64,000 nt of DNA from Lachnospiraceae bacterium P6A3 (lineage in GTDB: Bacteria; Bacillota; Clostridia; Lachnospirales; Lachnospiraceae), in assembly GCA_000702085.1 (NCBI GenBank), contig KL370861.1, positions 436,911 through 500,910 of the forward strand, read 5' to 3'. A model generated the notes under the pieces. That model made no database searches. It was not told the origin of the DNA and saw only the letters and a program-made list of their open reading frames with translations. Made by a program: the position numbers and the translations under genes. Shown here piece by piece: positions 52,672 through 63,074 of the stretch; position 1 is the first letter of the stretch, and each line of letters starts with the position of its first letter.

Positions 52672-55632
52672 ATGGAAAAATACGTATTTGATAAAAAAGC
52701 AAAAGCACTTCTTGAGAGCAGCTGTGTTCCTTTTGCAATTTTCCAGTTTCTGGATAACAGGGTTGTTACTCATGTAGTGACAGACGGTTTCTGTGACATC
52801 ATGGGTGTTGACAGAGAAACCGTCTATGACAGTATGGAAAATCATCTTTATGATTCCGATCATCCTGATGATGTAGCCAGGCTCGGAAATGCTGTAATTG
52901 AATTTGCAACCGGAAAAAGAGATTTTAATATCCTCTACCGAACTAAGACTCCTGACGGCTACCATATCATCCATGCAAGAGGAAAACATGTAAATGCCCC
53001 TACCGGAGAGCAGCTTGCCGTCGTATGGTATTCGGATGAAGGTCTGTATACCGATGACAGAAAGCCATTTTTCGACCAGGCTATGGAGCATATGCTCCTG
53101 AATAACGGAAGTATTCAGGAAGTAGGTTATGATAACATGACCGGTCTGCCCAATATGAACTATTTCCTTAAGCTGGCCGAAAAGACCAGGGATGATATCC
53201 TCGCAAGCGGAGAAACTCCCATTCTTCTGTATTTTGATTTTAATGACATGAAGAATTACAATCTCCGCTATGGTTTTGAAGAAGGAGATAAACTCATAGT
53301 CGGTCTTTCGAGGATTCTTTCCTCACATTATTCCAACATCAACTGTTCTAGACTGTCCGGTGATCATTTTGTTGCAGTTACAAACAATAAAAATCTTGAG
53401 CAGGAGTTGTACGAGGTATTCGAAGAATGTAAGAGCTTAAATGGCGGACGATCTCTGTTTGTAAGAGTAGGAATTTATAAAAAAGAAGGGGAGACCATTC
53501 CGATAGGTATTGCCTGTGACAGAGCAAAGCTTGCATGTGATCACCGCAGGAATATTGCCGAATCTTCATTTACATATTTTAGTGAAGATCTTCTTAAAGC
53601 CTCTCAGCTTCGCCATTATATTATCGAGAACCTCGATAGGGCGATACAGGAAAAATGGATCCAGGTATATTATCAGCCGATCGTACGCTCCGTTAATGAA
53701 AGAGTCAGTGACGAAGAAGCACTTGCAAGGTGGATAGATCCGATTAAGGGATTCATGTCCCCTGCTGATTTTATTCCCGTCCTTGAAGATGCAAAGCTTT
53801 TGTATAAGCTTGATCTTTATGTACTTGAGCAGATACTTGAAAGAATGAAGCTTTTCGAGGAGAAAGGCTTCTTCATAGTTCCGTGTTCGATCAATATCTC
53901 ACGTAATGACTTTGACAAGATTGACGTTGTTGAAGAAATCAGAAGACGCGTTGATGATTCCGGAGTCGGCCGTGACAAGATCACGATCGAGATAACGGAA
54001 AGTGCTGTCGGAGAAGATATAGATTATCTGAGTAAACAGGTGGACCGGCTTAAAAGCCTCGGTTTTTCTGTATGGATGGATGACTATGGCACGGGCTATT
54101 CTTCACCCGATATCTTACAGCAGATAAGATTTGACACTCTCAAACTCGACATGACTTTCATGAGAAGTTTTGATAAGACTTATAAGAGCCGTATCATCAT
54201 AAGCGAATTGATAAACATGGCTCTTAATCTCAACATGGAAGTTGTAGTTGAAGGTGTGGAAACCGAGGAACAGGTCCGGTTTTTGAAAGAAGCCGGAGCC
54301 ACCAAGATGCAGGGTTATTACTTCTGCAAACCTGTGACTGTTGATGCAATCCTCGAGAGATATGAGAAAGGAATGCAGATAGGATTCGAGAATCCTATGG
54401 AGTCCGACTATTTTGCAGCCGTCGGACGCTTTAATCTGTACAATTTCTCCGCGTTTTCCGGCAGTGATATTCAGAGCGATTATTTTAATACCATCCCGAT
54501 AGCTATTTTTGAAGTCAGGGATAGTGATGTTACGATCATCAGATGCAACCATTCATATCATAAGGCTGCCCGAAAATTCTTTGGCGTAGATGATATACAC
54601 GCCAGTGTGCCTTTTGATGCATTTAACCTTGAACAAAAGGTTAATTTCCTTGATTTTCTGCTGGGGTGTGCGGAAGACGGCGGACAGATCATAGAAGAGC
54701 TTCCTATCAATAAGGATTATAAGGCAAATATGCTTTTCAGAAGAGTTGCTGTCAATTCCGTTACCGAAGTAAAAGCGGTAGCTCTTATGCTGCTTGATAT
54801 CAGGGAAAAGAAGAAGGGTATAGAGGCTCTTTCTTTTGGAAGCGTGGCAAAGGCTCTTTCATCGGATTATATACATTTATATTTTGTGGATCTTGATACG
54901 GAGGAATATACCGAATATTTGCCCGACCGTGACAGGTACGATATGTCTCTTGAACGCAGAGGCAATCATTTCTTTAAAAACATCAGAAAAGACGCACTTA
55001 AAGTTCTGTATAAAGATGATCGGGAAAGGTTTAGTGCCGCATTTAACAGGAAAACTATCCTTAAGAGCATAGAAAATGAAGGCGGTTTCTCCACCATATA
55101 CAGAATTCTTCAGAACGGTGAACCGCTGTATGTAAATCTGAAGGCTGTACTTACCGAAGATAAGAAGTATCTGATCATCGGTGTCAACGATGTGGATGCT
55201 CAGGTCAGGGAGCATCAGGAAATGATGCGTGCCGAGGAAGAGATGACTATCTTCTCCAGGATCAGAGCATTATCAGGTTCATTCATTGCCTTTTATACGG
55301 TTGATCTTGATACGGAAGATTATTATCTGTACGATGCCGCACAGGATTTTGCCGCTTTGGTATCAGGAAATTTCGGATCGGATTTTTTTGCCACTGCACT
55401 CAGAGATTCCGAACCGGTTATTGATCCGAAAGATTTTGAACATTTCCGTGCCAATTTCAACAAGGCTGCCATATTGGATGCAATCGATAAAACAGGTCTG
55501 TATTCGATAAAGTATCATTTGAAAATTGGTGACAAGTACTGTGAGGCCTGCATGAAGGTGGCAAAACTGGTTGAAGACGGCTCGGATAAACTGATCATCG
55601 GAGTTGAAAAGATTGGCGAAAGTATTGAATGA
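52672..55632 (+). CDS. c-di-GMP phosphodiesterase (EAL) with degenerate GGDEF and PAS domains
   Basis: Predicted 986-residue soluble signalling protein. Domains in order: PAS-like (about 10-125); GGDEF (about 155-310) with SGDHF at 229-233, so the synthase site is lost; EAL (about 315-570) with EALARW at 349-354 and DDYGTGYS at 470-477, so the phosphodiesterase looks intact; PAS-like at about 605-710; then two repeat units starting near 730 and 860, each with a Tyr-x-Val-Asp-Leu-Asp-Thr-Glu sequence. A GTP-binding role for the degenerate GGDEF is known in some relatives. It opposes the GGDEF enzyme at 21552. GGGGG precedes the ATG. Confidence 0.92.
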   Translation: MEKYVFDKKAKALLESSCVPFAIFQFLDNRVVTHVVTDGFCDIMGVDRETVYDSMENHLYDSDHPDDVARLGNAVIEFATGKRDFNILYRTKTPDGYHIIHARGKHVNAPTGEQLAVVWYSDEGLYTDDRKPFFDQAMEHMLLNNGSIQEVGYDNMTGLPNMNYFLKLAEKTRDDILASGETPILLYFDFNDMKNYNLRYGFEEGDKLIVGLSRILSSHYSNINCSRLSGDHFVAVTNNKNLEQELYEVFEECKSLNGGRSLFVRVGIYKKEGETIPIGIACDRAKLACDHRRNIAESSFTYFSEDLLKASQLRHYIIENLDRAIQEKWIQVYYQPIVRSVNERVSDEEALARWIDPIKGFMSPADFIPVLEDAKLLYKLDLYVLEQILERMKLFEEKGFFIVPCSINISRNDFDKIDVVEEIRRRVDDSGVGRDKITIEITESAVGEDIDYLSKQVDRLKSLGFSVWMDDYGTGYSSPDILQQIRFDTLKLDMTFMRSFDKTYKSRIIISELINMALNLNMEVVVEGVETEEQVRFLKEAGATKMQGYYFCKPVTVDAILERYEKGMQIGFENPMESDYFAAVGRFNLYNFSAFSGSDIQSDYFNTIPIAIFEVRDSDVTIIRCNHSYHKAARKFFGVDDIHASVPFDAFNLEQKVNFLDFLLGCAEDGGQIIEELPINKDYKANMLFRRVAVNSVTEVKAVALMLLDIREKKKGIEALSFGSVAKALSSDYIHLYFVDLDTEEYTEYLPDRDRYDMSLERRGNHFFKNIRKDALKVLYKDDRERFSAAFNRKTILKSIENEGGFSTIYRILQNGEPLYVNLKAVLTEDKKYLIIGVNDVDAQVREHQEMMRAEEEMTIFSRIRALSGSFIAFYTVDLDTEDYYLYDAAQDFAALVSGNFGSDFFATALRDSEPVIDPKDFEHFRANFNKAAILDAIDKTGLYSIKYHLKIGDKYCEACMKVAKLVEDGSDKLIIGVEKIGESIE

Positions 55633-56107
55633 TAAAAGCATAACCGCATATGTGGACGGAAGTTTTAACGTCGAAACAGGTGTGTATTCTTTTGGTTGCG
55701 TGTTCCTTCCCGAAGACGGAACAGTAAGAGTATTGTGCGGAAGCGGTAATGACCCTGAAAATGCCAGGCAGAGAAATGTGACCGGTGAGATGCTCGGCGC
55801 CATGAACGCTGTTTTATGCGCAATCAAAAGCGGCTACAAAGCCATAGACATCTACTATGACTATGCAGGGATAGAAAGCTGGGTTACCGGTGCATGGAAG
55901 AGCAAGAATGACCTTACCAGGTCATATGCCATGGCCATGAAAGGCTGGATGAGTCATATCGATATAAGATTTCACAAAGTCGAAGCTCATACCGGTGTCA
56001 AATATAATGAGATTGCGGATAAGATGGCCAAGAGAGGAGCCTTGAACGTAGGCATACCCGAAACAAGGCGCATCGAGGATATGGAAATATGGACTCAGGA
56101 AAAGTAA
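55625..56107 (+). CDS. RNase HI-like (viroplasmin-type) protein
   Basis: Predicted 160-residue RNase H fold. The catalytic Asp of AYVDGS, the Glu of TGEMLGAMNAV, the Asp of IYYDYAG and the terminal His and Asp of KVEAHTGVKYNEIADKMA all appear in RNase HI order, so activity is plausible. The start is TTG 55625 after GGCGAAAG, overlapping the end of the EAL gene by 8 bases; TTG at 55604 is an alternative. Its end overlaps the pseudouridine synthase start by 19 bases. Such proteins cut RNA in RNA-DNA hybrids; this is a short form without the N-terminal hybrid-binding domain. Confidence 0.85.
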   Translation: MNDKSITAYVDGSFNVETGVYSFGCVFLPEDGTVRVLCGSGNDPENARQRNVTGEMLGAMNAVLCAIKSGYKAIDIYYDYAGIESWVTGAWKSKNDLTRSYAMAMKGWMSHIDIRFHKVEAHTGVKYNEIADKMAKRGALNVGIPETRRIEDMEIWTQEK

Positions 56108-56796
56108 GACTCAATAAATTCCTTGCGGAATCCGGTGTGTGCTCGAGACGTGAAGCAGACAGACTTATCGAGGCAGGCAAGGTTATAATAAACGATCATG
56201 TGGCCCGGATAGGAGAAGCCGTAGAACCCGGCGACAGGGTTGAGTACGAAGGCAGGGTCCTTAAGGGAATGACTAAGACGGTTGTTCTTGCATTCAATAA
56301 GCCTAAAGGTGTTACCACATCCGAGAAGGACGATCACGCAGACAGACTGGTTAATGACTATATCGATTATCCCGTGAGAGTTACATATGCGGGAAGGCTC
56401 GATAAAGATTCGGAAGGACTCATACTTCTTACCAATGACGGAAATCTCATCGATCATATGATGAGAGGCGCAAATCTTCACGAGAAGGAATACATAGTCA
56501 CCGTAGATAAAGAGATTACCGAAGAACTGGCGGAGAAACTGAGAAAGGGTATCTATCTGCCCGAACTCAAAGTAAAAACAAGACCCTGCAAGGTTGTGAT
56601 CAAAGATAAAGTCACTATGTCCGTGACCCTCACCCAGGGACTTAACCGCCAGATCAGACGAATGTGCGAACAGGTGGGACTTAAAGTTAAAAAGCTTAAG
56701 AGGGTCAGGGTTATGAATGTGACTCTCGGAGGTCTTAAGCCCGGGGAGTACAGAGAACTTACCGCGGACGAAATAAAAGGATTGTGGAAGAAATAA
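56089..56796 (+). CDS. RluF/RsuA-family pseudouridine synthase
   Basis: rRNA pseudouridine synthase of 235 residues. An N-terminal S4 domain (RLNKFLAESGVCSRREADRLI) is followed by the RsuA-type catalytic domain with GRLDKDSEGL at 102-111, catalytic Asp105. The NKPKGV and LTQGLNRQIRRMC motifs are the RluF/RluB branch signatures. Choice between RluF and RluB is not safe by eye. It overlaps the RNase H-like gene by 19 bases and ends where ligA begins, so all three may be cotranscribed. Confidence 0.9.
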   Translation: MDSGKVRLNKFLAESGVCSRREADRLIEAGKVIINDHVARIGEAVEPGDRVEYEGRVLKGMTKTVVLAFNKPKGVTTSEKDDHADRLVNDYIDYPVRVTYAGRLDKDSEGLILLTNDGNLIDHMMRGANLHEKEYIVTVDKEITEELAEKLRKGIYLPELKVKTRPCKVVIKDKVTMSVTLTQGLNRQIRRMCEQVGLKVKKLKRVRVMNVTLGGLKPGEYRELTADEIKGLWKK

Positions 56797-58767
56797 ATGA
56801 CAGATGAAAATAAGATAAACAGGATAAAGGAGCTTAATGTCATCCTGAAGAAAGCGTCCGAGGATTATTATGCCAAGGATGAATCACCTCTTTCCGACAG
56901 AGAATACGATGCTCTTTACGATGAACTGGTAAAACTTGAAGAAGAGACTGGAATGATCCTTGCGGGAAGTCCCACGCAGACAGTGGGATATGAGGCGGTT
57001 GATGAACTTCCCAAAGAAAAACATCCTTCTCCCATGCTTTCTCTGGGTAAGACCAAATCAAGAGAAGAACTCGCCTCATGGCTGGGAGATCACGAAGGTA
57101 TGCTCAGCTGGAAGCTTGACGGACTTACCGTTGTTCTCACATATGAAAACGGTGCACTCACTAAGGCAGTGACCAGAGGAAACGGAGAGATTGGCGAGGT
57201 TATCACCCCCAATGCCAAGGTATTTGAGAATGTTCCTTTAAAAATCTCTTTTACCGGACAGCTGGTTATAAGAGGCGAAGCAGTAATATCATACCCGGAT
57301 TTTGAGAAGATAAACGCATCCATCTCAAACGATGCGGAAAAATATAAGAACCCCAGAAATCTGTGCAGCGGATCCGTAAGACAGCTTGATGCAGGCATAA
57401 CCGCAAAGAGACATGTAAGGTTCGTAGCGTTTAATCTGGTATCCGCCGACGGAGCCGATGAGAAGATTCTGGCAAGCGCAAACGGAAGACTTTCTTTCCT
57501 GGAATCATTGGGATTCGAGGCTGTTCAGAGGATGCCCGTAACTGCCGCAAATGTGGCGGATGCCGTTGCCGATTACGAGAAGAGAATTGCGGATTACGAG
57601 ATTCCTTCCGACGGACTCGTGCTTACCTATGAGGATGTTAATTACGGCGCCTCCCTGGGAAGAACCGCAAAATCTCCCAGACACTCAATTGCATTCAAGT
57701 GGGCTGATGAGACTGCTGAAACTACTCTTAAAGAAATAGAGTGGAGTGCTTCAAGAACAGGGCTTATCAATCCCGTTGCCATATTCGATCCCGTTGAGCT
57801 GGAAGGAACCACTGTATCCAGAGCATCGGTCCACAACATAAGCATCGTAAGAGAATTAAAGCTTGGTATCGGTGATCGTGTAACTGTTTATAAGGCCAAC
57901 ATGATCATCCCTCAGATTGCCGAAAATCTCACAAAGAGCGGCAAACTTACCATTCCCGATAGGTGCCCCGTATGCGGTGCTCCCACCGAAATCAGGGCTC
58001 TTAACGAGGCGGAGAGTCTGTATTGTACCAATCCTGACTGTGCCGCAAAACAGATCAAGACATTCTCACAGTTTGTAAGCAGGGATGCTCTCAACGTGGA
58101 TGGCCTTTCCGAGATGACTCTTGAAAAGCTCATTGACATGGGATTTATAAAAGAGTTTGACGATCTCTTTCATCTGGACAGATACAAAGAGAAGATCGTT
58201 AACATGGAAGGCTTCGGCGAAAAGTCATATGCAAATCTTATCGATTCCGTAAAGACCGCATCAAAGACTACACTTCCGAGATTTTTGTTCGGCCTGGGCA
58301 TTCCCGGAATAGGTGTGGCAAATGCCAAGGTTCTTGCTAAGGCCTTCGATCATGACATGGAGAAAATACGTAAAGCATCTGCCGGAGAACTCTCTGAAGT
58401 TGAGGGTATAGGAGATGTCATGGCTTCCGACATTACGGCTTATTTTGCCGATGCGGAGAACAACCGTAAGATCGACGCTGTACTTGCGGATCTGGAGATT
58501 GAGATTCCCGTCAACACATCCGAGCAGAATATGGCGGGACTTACATTTGTTATCACCGGAAGTCTTAATAACTTCGAGAACAGAAATGCACTTAAAGCAA
58601 TAATAGAAGATAGAGGAGGTAAGGTTGCGGGTTCCGTTTCTTCCAAGACCACAGCACTTATAAATAATGATGCCACTTCGAATTCTTCGAAAAACAAAAC
58701 AGCCAAGAGCCTCGGAGTAACTATTCTGACCGAGGAAGATTTTATTAATACTTATCTTAAGGAGTGA
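56797..58767 (+). CDS. ligA: NAD-dependent DNA ligase
   Basis: DNA ligase of 656 residues joining nicks in replication and repair. The adenylation site is Lys106 in WKLDGL. The zinc finger CPVCG...CTNPDC, four helix-hairpin-helix motifs (MEGFGEKSYANL, LGIPGIGVANAK, VEGIGDVMAS) and the C-terminal BRCT domain (MAGLTFVITGSLNNFENR) follow in standard order. Its ATG follows the pseudouridine synthase stop directly. metA begins 6 bases after its stop. Confidence 0.96.
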   Translation: MTDENKINRIKELNVILKKASEDYYAKDESPLSDREYDALYDELVKLEEETGMILAGSPTQTVGYEAVDELPKEKHPSPMLSLGKTKSREELASWLGDHEGMLSWKLDGLTVVLTYENGALTKAVTRGNGEIGEVITPNAKVFENVPLKISFTGQLVIRGEAVISYPDFEKINASISNDAEKYKNPRNLCSGSVRQLDAGITAKRHVRFVAFNLVSADGADEKILASANGRLSFLESLGFEAVQRMPVTAANVADAVADYEKRIADYEIPSDGLVLTYEDVNYGASLGRTAKSPRHSIAFKWADETAETTLKEIEWSASRTGLINPVAIFDPVELEGTTVSRASVHNISIVRELKLGIGDRVTVYKANMIIPQIAENLTKSGKLTIPDRCPVCGAPTEIRALNEAESLYCTNPDCAAKQIKTFSQFVSRDALNVDGLSEMTLEKLIDMGFIKEFDDLFHLDRYKEKIVNMEGFGEKSYANLIDSVKTASKTTLPRFLFGLGIPGIGVANAKVLAKAFDHDMEKIRKASAGELSEVEGIGDVMASDITAYFADAENNRKIDAVLADLEIEIPVNTSEQNMAGLTFVITGSLNNFENRNALKAIIEDRGGKVAGSVSSKTTALINNDATSNSSKNKTAKSLGVTILTEEDFINTYLKE

Positions 58768-58773
58768 TCTGAA

Positions 58774-59694
58774 ATGCCTATTAAGGTACAGAGTGATCTG
58801 CCCGCAAGGCAGATTCTTGAAACGGAAAACATATTCGTGATGGATGAAAACCGCGCGATGCATCAGGATATAAGACCTTTAAAAGTTCTTATTCTTAATA
58901 ACATGCCGGTTAAGCAGGATACGGAGCTTCAGCTTTTAAGAGCTCTTTCCAATACACCGCTTCAGGTTGATGTAACTTTTATGATGACAGAAACCCACGT
59001 GTCCAAGAATACATCATCATCACATTTGAACAAGTTCTACGTTACTTTTGACGAGATCAAGGATCAGAAGTTTGACGGAATGATCATAACAGGTGCACCC
59101 GTTGAAGACATATCATTCGAAGAGGTGGATTACTGGGAAGAAACCGTTAAGATACTTGACTGGGCGGACACACATGTCACCAGTATTTTCCATATATGCT
59201 GGGGAGCACAGGCCGGATTTTATCATTACTACGGTATCAATAAGAGGCAGCTTCCCGCCAAGCTTTTCGGGGTATTCAAGCACAGAGTGCTTAACAGAAA
59301 AATCCCTCTTGTAAGAGGATTCGATGATGTGTTCCTGGCTCCTCACTCCAGACATACCGATACTCCTTCCGAGCTTCTTAAAGCCTGTCCCGAGCTTACT
59401 ATCCTTGCGGAGTCGGATGAAGCGGGAGTATATCTGGCAATGGCGGAGAACGGACATAAGATATTCGTAACCGGTCATTCCGAATACGATCGCATGACTC
59501 TCAAAAATGAGTATGACAGAGATAAGGGAATCAGAGATGATGTCAATGTTCCCGTTAATTATTTTCCGAACGATGATCCGAATGAGAGACCGCTGCTTAC
59601 ATGGAGATCTCATTCCATCAATCTCTACAGCAATTGGCTGAATTATTATGTATATCAGATGACGCCTTATGATGTCGGAGCAATCGGAAAGTAA
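58774..59694 (+). CDS. metA: Homoserine O-acetyltransferase, MetA family
   Basis: MetA-type acyltransferase starting methionine synthesis, 306 residues. Catalytic Cys142 (ICWGAQAG) with His235 and Glu237 (TGHSEYD) form the known triad. Residue 111 is Glu in TGAPVED; in published family work Glu there selects acetyl-CoA and Gly selects succinyl-CoA. It is therefore predicted to be an acetyltransferase despite the succinyltransferase name in many databases. It sits 6 bases after ligA. No other methionine gene is near. Confidence 0.95.
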   Translation: MPIKVQSDLPARQILETENIFVMDENRAMHQDIRPLKVLILNNMPVKQDTELQLLRALSNTPLQVDVTFMMTETHVSKNTSSSHLNKFYVTFDEIKDQKFDGMIITGAPVEDISFEEVDYWEETVKILDWADTHVTSIFHICWGAQAGFYHYYGINKRQLPAKLFGVFKHRVLNRKIPLVRGFDDVFLAPHSRHTDTPSELLKACPELTILAESDEAGVYLAMAENGHKIFVTGHSEYDRMTLKNEYDRDKGIRDDVNVPVNYFPNDDPNERPLLTWRSHSINLYSNWLNYYVYQMTPYDVGAIGK

Positions 59695-59725
59695 TCTGTA
59701 AAATTCTTACTAGGGAGGTTTTTAC

Positions 59726-61741
59726 ATGGAAAAAAAGAGAAGTTCACTAAAAAAGATCCTTTTGTTCAGAGTTCTTGTTGCTGTAGTAGTCATTATCATA
59801 ATCATCACCGAATACAACATGTATGCTCAGTCCAATCAGATCAAAAGTCTGTCGGTCTCACTGCTTTCCAGAGACTCCGTTGCATATGCGAAGGAGATAG
59901 GAAGCTGGTGGGGACTTATCGAGAGCAGGGTTGAGATGAGTTCCGAGATCTGGAGGAGTTCACCTCTCATGAGTTATGAGCAGACAAGAGAACTGCTTGT
60001 GGGACTTACAAATACCGATCCCGACTCTCAGGACATATATATGGCCATCGGATCTTCCGGAAAATTCTTTGACGGATCCGGATGGGAGCCTGACGATAGT
60101 TTTGTTTTCACCGACAGACCCTGGTATAAGGGTGCAATCAGTGCCGGAGGAGAAGTGTATTCTTCGGATCCTTATGTTGATGCATCAACAGGCAAAACCT
60201 GTATCGCTTGCTCGATAATGGTAAGGGACGGAGTAGTCCTCAGCAGCGATATAACCTTTGACAAAATTCAGGAAAAAATGGATTCTTTTGAATCCAGTTC
60301 CGATGATGTAAAGATATATTTGATCAATCCGGTTACGGGAGACATCCTTCTCAGCAATGATCCGTCCGTTGTAGGATCTACGTTAAGTGATTCTTCCGAC
60401 AGCATTGTTAAGGGACTTGCTTCCATATATTCCTCACTTGATACTTCCGCTACATACAGTGAGGATAAGGTTCAGATCATTAAGACTGATGCCGGTAAGA
60501 TGATGTATGTAGCCACTGAAATTGATGGAACTTCCTGGGTTGTTGCAAGTGCGACACCTTACAGCTTTGTTATGGACCCGACTTTTTCATCTCTTAATGT
60601 CGGTCTTGTCATAACTCTTATCTGCCTTGCGGTTCTTGCGGCCTTCCTTTATTTTGTAATCCGTAAATATCTGGATCCCGTTTCCAATGTTTCGGGCAAG
60701 ATCGGTGACCTTACAAGCGGTGACTTCACAACCGATATCGTTCCCGAAGGAAATAACGAGATCACAACACTTAGCGAGCAACTTAACGATTATATCGACC
60801 GTATGAAAGGAATGCTTACTCACCTTACGGATATCACGGGTGATATGGGCGAGAGTGCAAGCCAGTGTGCCGAGATTTCGGGGGGCTTGAGTGAATCCAA
60901 TGCATCTCAGACCGAATCCATAGAGAAACTTAATGATTATCTGAACGGACTTGACCAGTCAATAGATGATGTGGCAAAAGCAGCTACGGAACTTGCCAAT
61001 GTATCCAGTTCACTTGCTGCCAATTCCGAGGAAGTCAGATCACTTTGCGAAGAGACAGTTAAGGCTTCCGAGAGCGGACGCAATGAGATGAAGGATATGA
61101 CCGATGCGGTTACGGTCCTTAACAAAACCATTGAAGAGCTTACCGGCATTATCCGTATGACCGCCGATACGGTTGATGAGATCAAGGGCATAACCCTTAC
61201 AATCGGAGATATTTCATCACAGACCAACCTTCTGTCACTTAATGCTTCAATCGAGGCTGCCAGAGCCGGAGAAGCCGGAAGAGGATTCGCAGTCGTCGCA
61301 AGTGAAGTCGGAGCACTGGCTAACCAGTCATCCTCAGCTGCTGCGCATATAAGCACCCTGGTTGAAACCATTACCGAAAATATCGCCAATATCAATGAAA
61401 AGGCCGATGACTGTATCAAGGATATGGAGAAGTGTCTTGCGGGAGTAAGCCGCTCCAACGAATCCTTCGATTCGATCTATTCTGATATCACCAAAGCGAC
61501 CGATGCCATCGCCGATATAGCTGACGGAATCGGCAAGATCAATGATGTGGCATCCACAAATGCCGCAGCAACCGAAGAGCAGGCAGCTACCGTCACCCAG
61601 ATTCTTGAGCTTTCCGATACCATCGTTAAAGACAGCGGTAAGCTTTCCGAAGAGACCGACAGCCTGTCGGAAGTATCCGAAAAACTCAGCGGATACTCCG
61701 CTACGATCAGTGATGATCTCAAGAATTTCAAGCTTAATTGA
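59726..61741 (+). CDS. Methyl-accepting chemotaxis protein
   Basis: Chemoreceptor of 671 residues. One N-terminal membrane helix (about 12-28), a double-Cache ligand domain (about 33-285, with [18 protein letters not shown] and [10 protein letters not shown]), a second helix (about 293-316) and HAMP lead to the cytoplasmic signalling domain with the hairpin tip [20 protein letters not shown]. No CheR-binding pentapeptide is evident at the C-terminus. The presence of DRPWYKGA-type Cache suggests amino acid or carboxylate ligands, by analogy only. GGGAGG precedes the ATG. It shows that the organism is probably motile. Confidence 0.94.
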   Translation: MEKKRSSLKKILLFRVLVAVVVIIIIITEYNMYAQSNQIKSLSVSLLSRDSVAYAKEIGSWWGLIESRVEMSSEIWRSSPLMSYEQTRELLVGLTNTDPDSQDIYMAIGSSGKFFDGSGWEPDDSFVFTDRPWYKGAISAGGEVYSSDPYVDASTGKTCIACSIMVRDGVVLSSDITFDKIQEKMDSFESSSDDVKIYLINPVTGDILLSNDPSVVGSTLSDSSDSIVKGLASIYSSLDTSATYSEDKVQIIKTDAGKMMYVATEIDGTSWVVASATPYSFVMDPTFSSLNVGLVITLICLAVLAAFLYFVIRKYLDPVSNVSGKIGDLTSGDFTTDIVPEGNNEITTLSEQLNDYIDRMKGMLTHLTDITGDMGESASQCAEISGGLSESNASQTESIEKLNDYLNGLDQSIDDVAKAATELANVSSSLAANSEEVRSLCEETVKASESGRNEMKDMTDAVTVLNKTIEELTGIIRMTADTVDEIKGITLTIGDISSQTNLLSLNASIEAARAGEAGRGFAVVASEVGALANQSSSAAAHISTLVETITENIANINEKADDCIKDMEKCLAGVSRSNESFDSIYSDITKATDAIADIADGIGKINDVASTNAAATEEQAATVTQILELSDTIVKDSGKLSEETDSLSEVSEKLSGYSATISDDLKNFKLN

Positions 61742-61757
61742 TAGCGTTAACTATAAC

Positions 61758-61794
61758 AAAAAGCCTCTTTATCACATGATAAAGAGGCTTTTTT
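61758..61794 (+). terminator. Intrinsic terminator after the chemoreceptor
   Basis: AAGCCTCTTTATC / GATAAAGAGGCTT perfect stem with a short loop, flanked by A and T runs. Confidence 0.9.
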
Positions 61795-61853
61795 AATGGT
61801 ATTTTAAAGGTATTTTAATGTTATTTAACTATATTTATGGTACGATAAACCAT

Positions 61854-63044
61854 ATGAAAAAGGGATTCTGGACATTCAGGTATACACTCATCAATATGAC
61901 GTATTTCGTCGCATTCTGTACCATTCATGCGATGGCTGCGGTGTATCTTCTTGCTAACGGTTTTACCAATACCGAAGTGGGAGTTCTTCTTGCGGTTGCA
62001 AATATCACATCCGCTTTAGCCCAGCCCTTTATCGCCGGAATTATCGATAAACCCGGACCTCTTACCAACAGAAGATTTATCCTCATATCCGTGACGGTCA
62101 TTATGATCGGATCGGTTCTGCTCAGATTCCTCAGTTCGAACAAAGCTATAGTATTTGTCATTTATGCGCTGATTTACATGATTCAGTTTGCATATCAGCC
62201 CGTAATGACCGCGCTTTGTTTTGAGTACAGGAAAGCGGGCTGTAATATTTTCTACGGAATTGCGAGAGGATTGGGGTCCGCAAGCTTTGCGGTTACGTCT
62301 GCTTTTATCGGCGGCGCTGTGGAAAAAAGCGGAGTGGATTTATTGCTCGCCGTAAATATCATATCCATGATTCTTTCCGCCATAGTGGTCTTTACATTTA
62401 AAAAACCCGAAACTTCCGGAGATGAGACTGTAAGCTCGGATGAACCGCAGGGTAAGGCGCATAACAATATCATTGACTTTGCTAAGACTTATCCGGCATT
62501 CTCGGTATTCCTTATCGGAACGGTTTGTTTTTACTTCGCCCATAATATGATCAATGATTTCATGATTCAGATAATCAGAAGTCTGGGCGGTGCGGAGACA
62601 GAGCTGGGATATTCCAATTTCCTGCAGGCAATTCTGGAATTGCCCGTCATGGCGGTCATCGGTTTTTTCCTGAAGAAGATATCATCGGATAAGATGCTTG
62701 TTTTTTCCGGAACCGCTTTTTTCGTAAAAATACTGATACTTATGTTTGTGACTAATATGGCAGGAATGTATGTGAGCCAGTCATTCCAGCTTTTTGCTTA
62801 TGCGGTGTTTATTCCCGCTGCGGCATATTATGTAAGTAAGACTATGGATGAGCTTGATCAGGTAAAAGGTCAGGCCTATGTAACCAGCGCAATAACGGTT
62901 GGGGGTGTTTTTTCGAATCTGATAAGCGGAGTCATACTCGATAACCTCGGCATCAAGGCGATGCTTGGTACGGGGTGCGTTGTATGTGCCGCAGGTGTAA
63001 TTATCGGATTTATTGCAATGAACAGATTACCTCATCATGCGTAA
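61854..63044 (+). CDS. MFS transporter
   Basis: Major facilitator superfamily permease of 396 residues with about 12 hydrophobic segments and a charged central loop (about 195-215, PETSGDETVSSDEPQG). It resembles the nucleoside/oligosaccharide symporter-like branch (YFVAFCTIHAMAAVYLLANGF and GVLLAVANITSALAQP) but the substrate is unknown. The start at 61854 has no obvious ribosome site; an in-frame start at 61818 is the alternative. It lies 60 bases after a terminator and 30 bases before the degV gene, with which it is probably cotranscribed. Confidence 0.85.
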   Translation: MKKGFWTFRYTLINMTYFVAFCTIHAMAAVYLLANGFTNTEVGVLLAVANITSALAQPFIAGIIDKPGPLTNRRFILISVTVIMIGSVLLRFLSSNKAIVFVIYALIYMIQFAYQPVMTALCFEYRKAGCNIFYGIARGLGSASFAVTSAFIGGAVEKSGVDLLLAVNIISMILSAIVVFTFKKPETSGDETVSSDEPQGKAHNNIIDFAKTYPAFSVFLIGTVCFYFAHNMINDFMIQIIRSLGGAETELGYSNFLQAILELPVMAVIGFFLKKISSDKMLVFSGTAFFVKILILMFVTNMAGMYVSQSFQLFAYAVFIPAAAYYVSKTMDELDQVKGQAYVTSAITVGGVFSNLISGVILDNLGIKAMLGTGCVVCAAGVIIGFIAMNRLPHHA

Positions 63045-63074
63045 ATAATCAGAGGTCCGGAACGGAGGTTTAAA

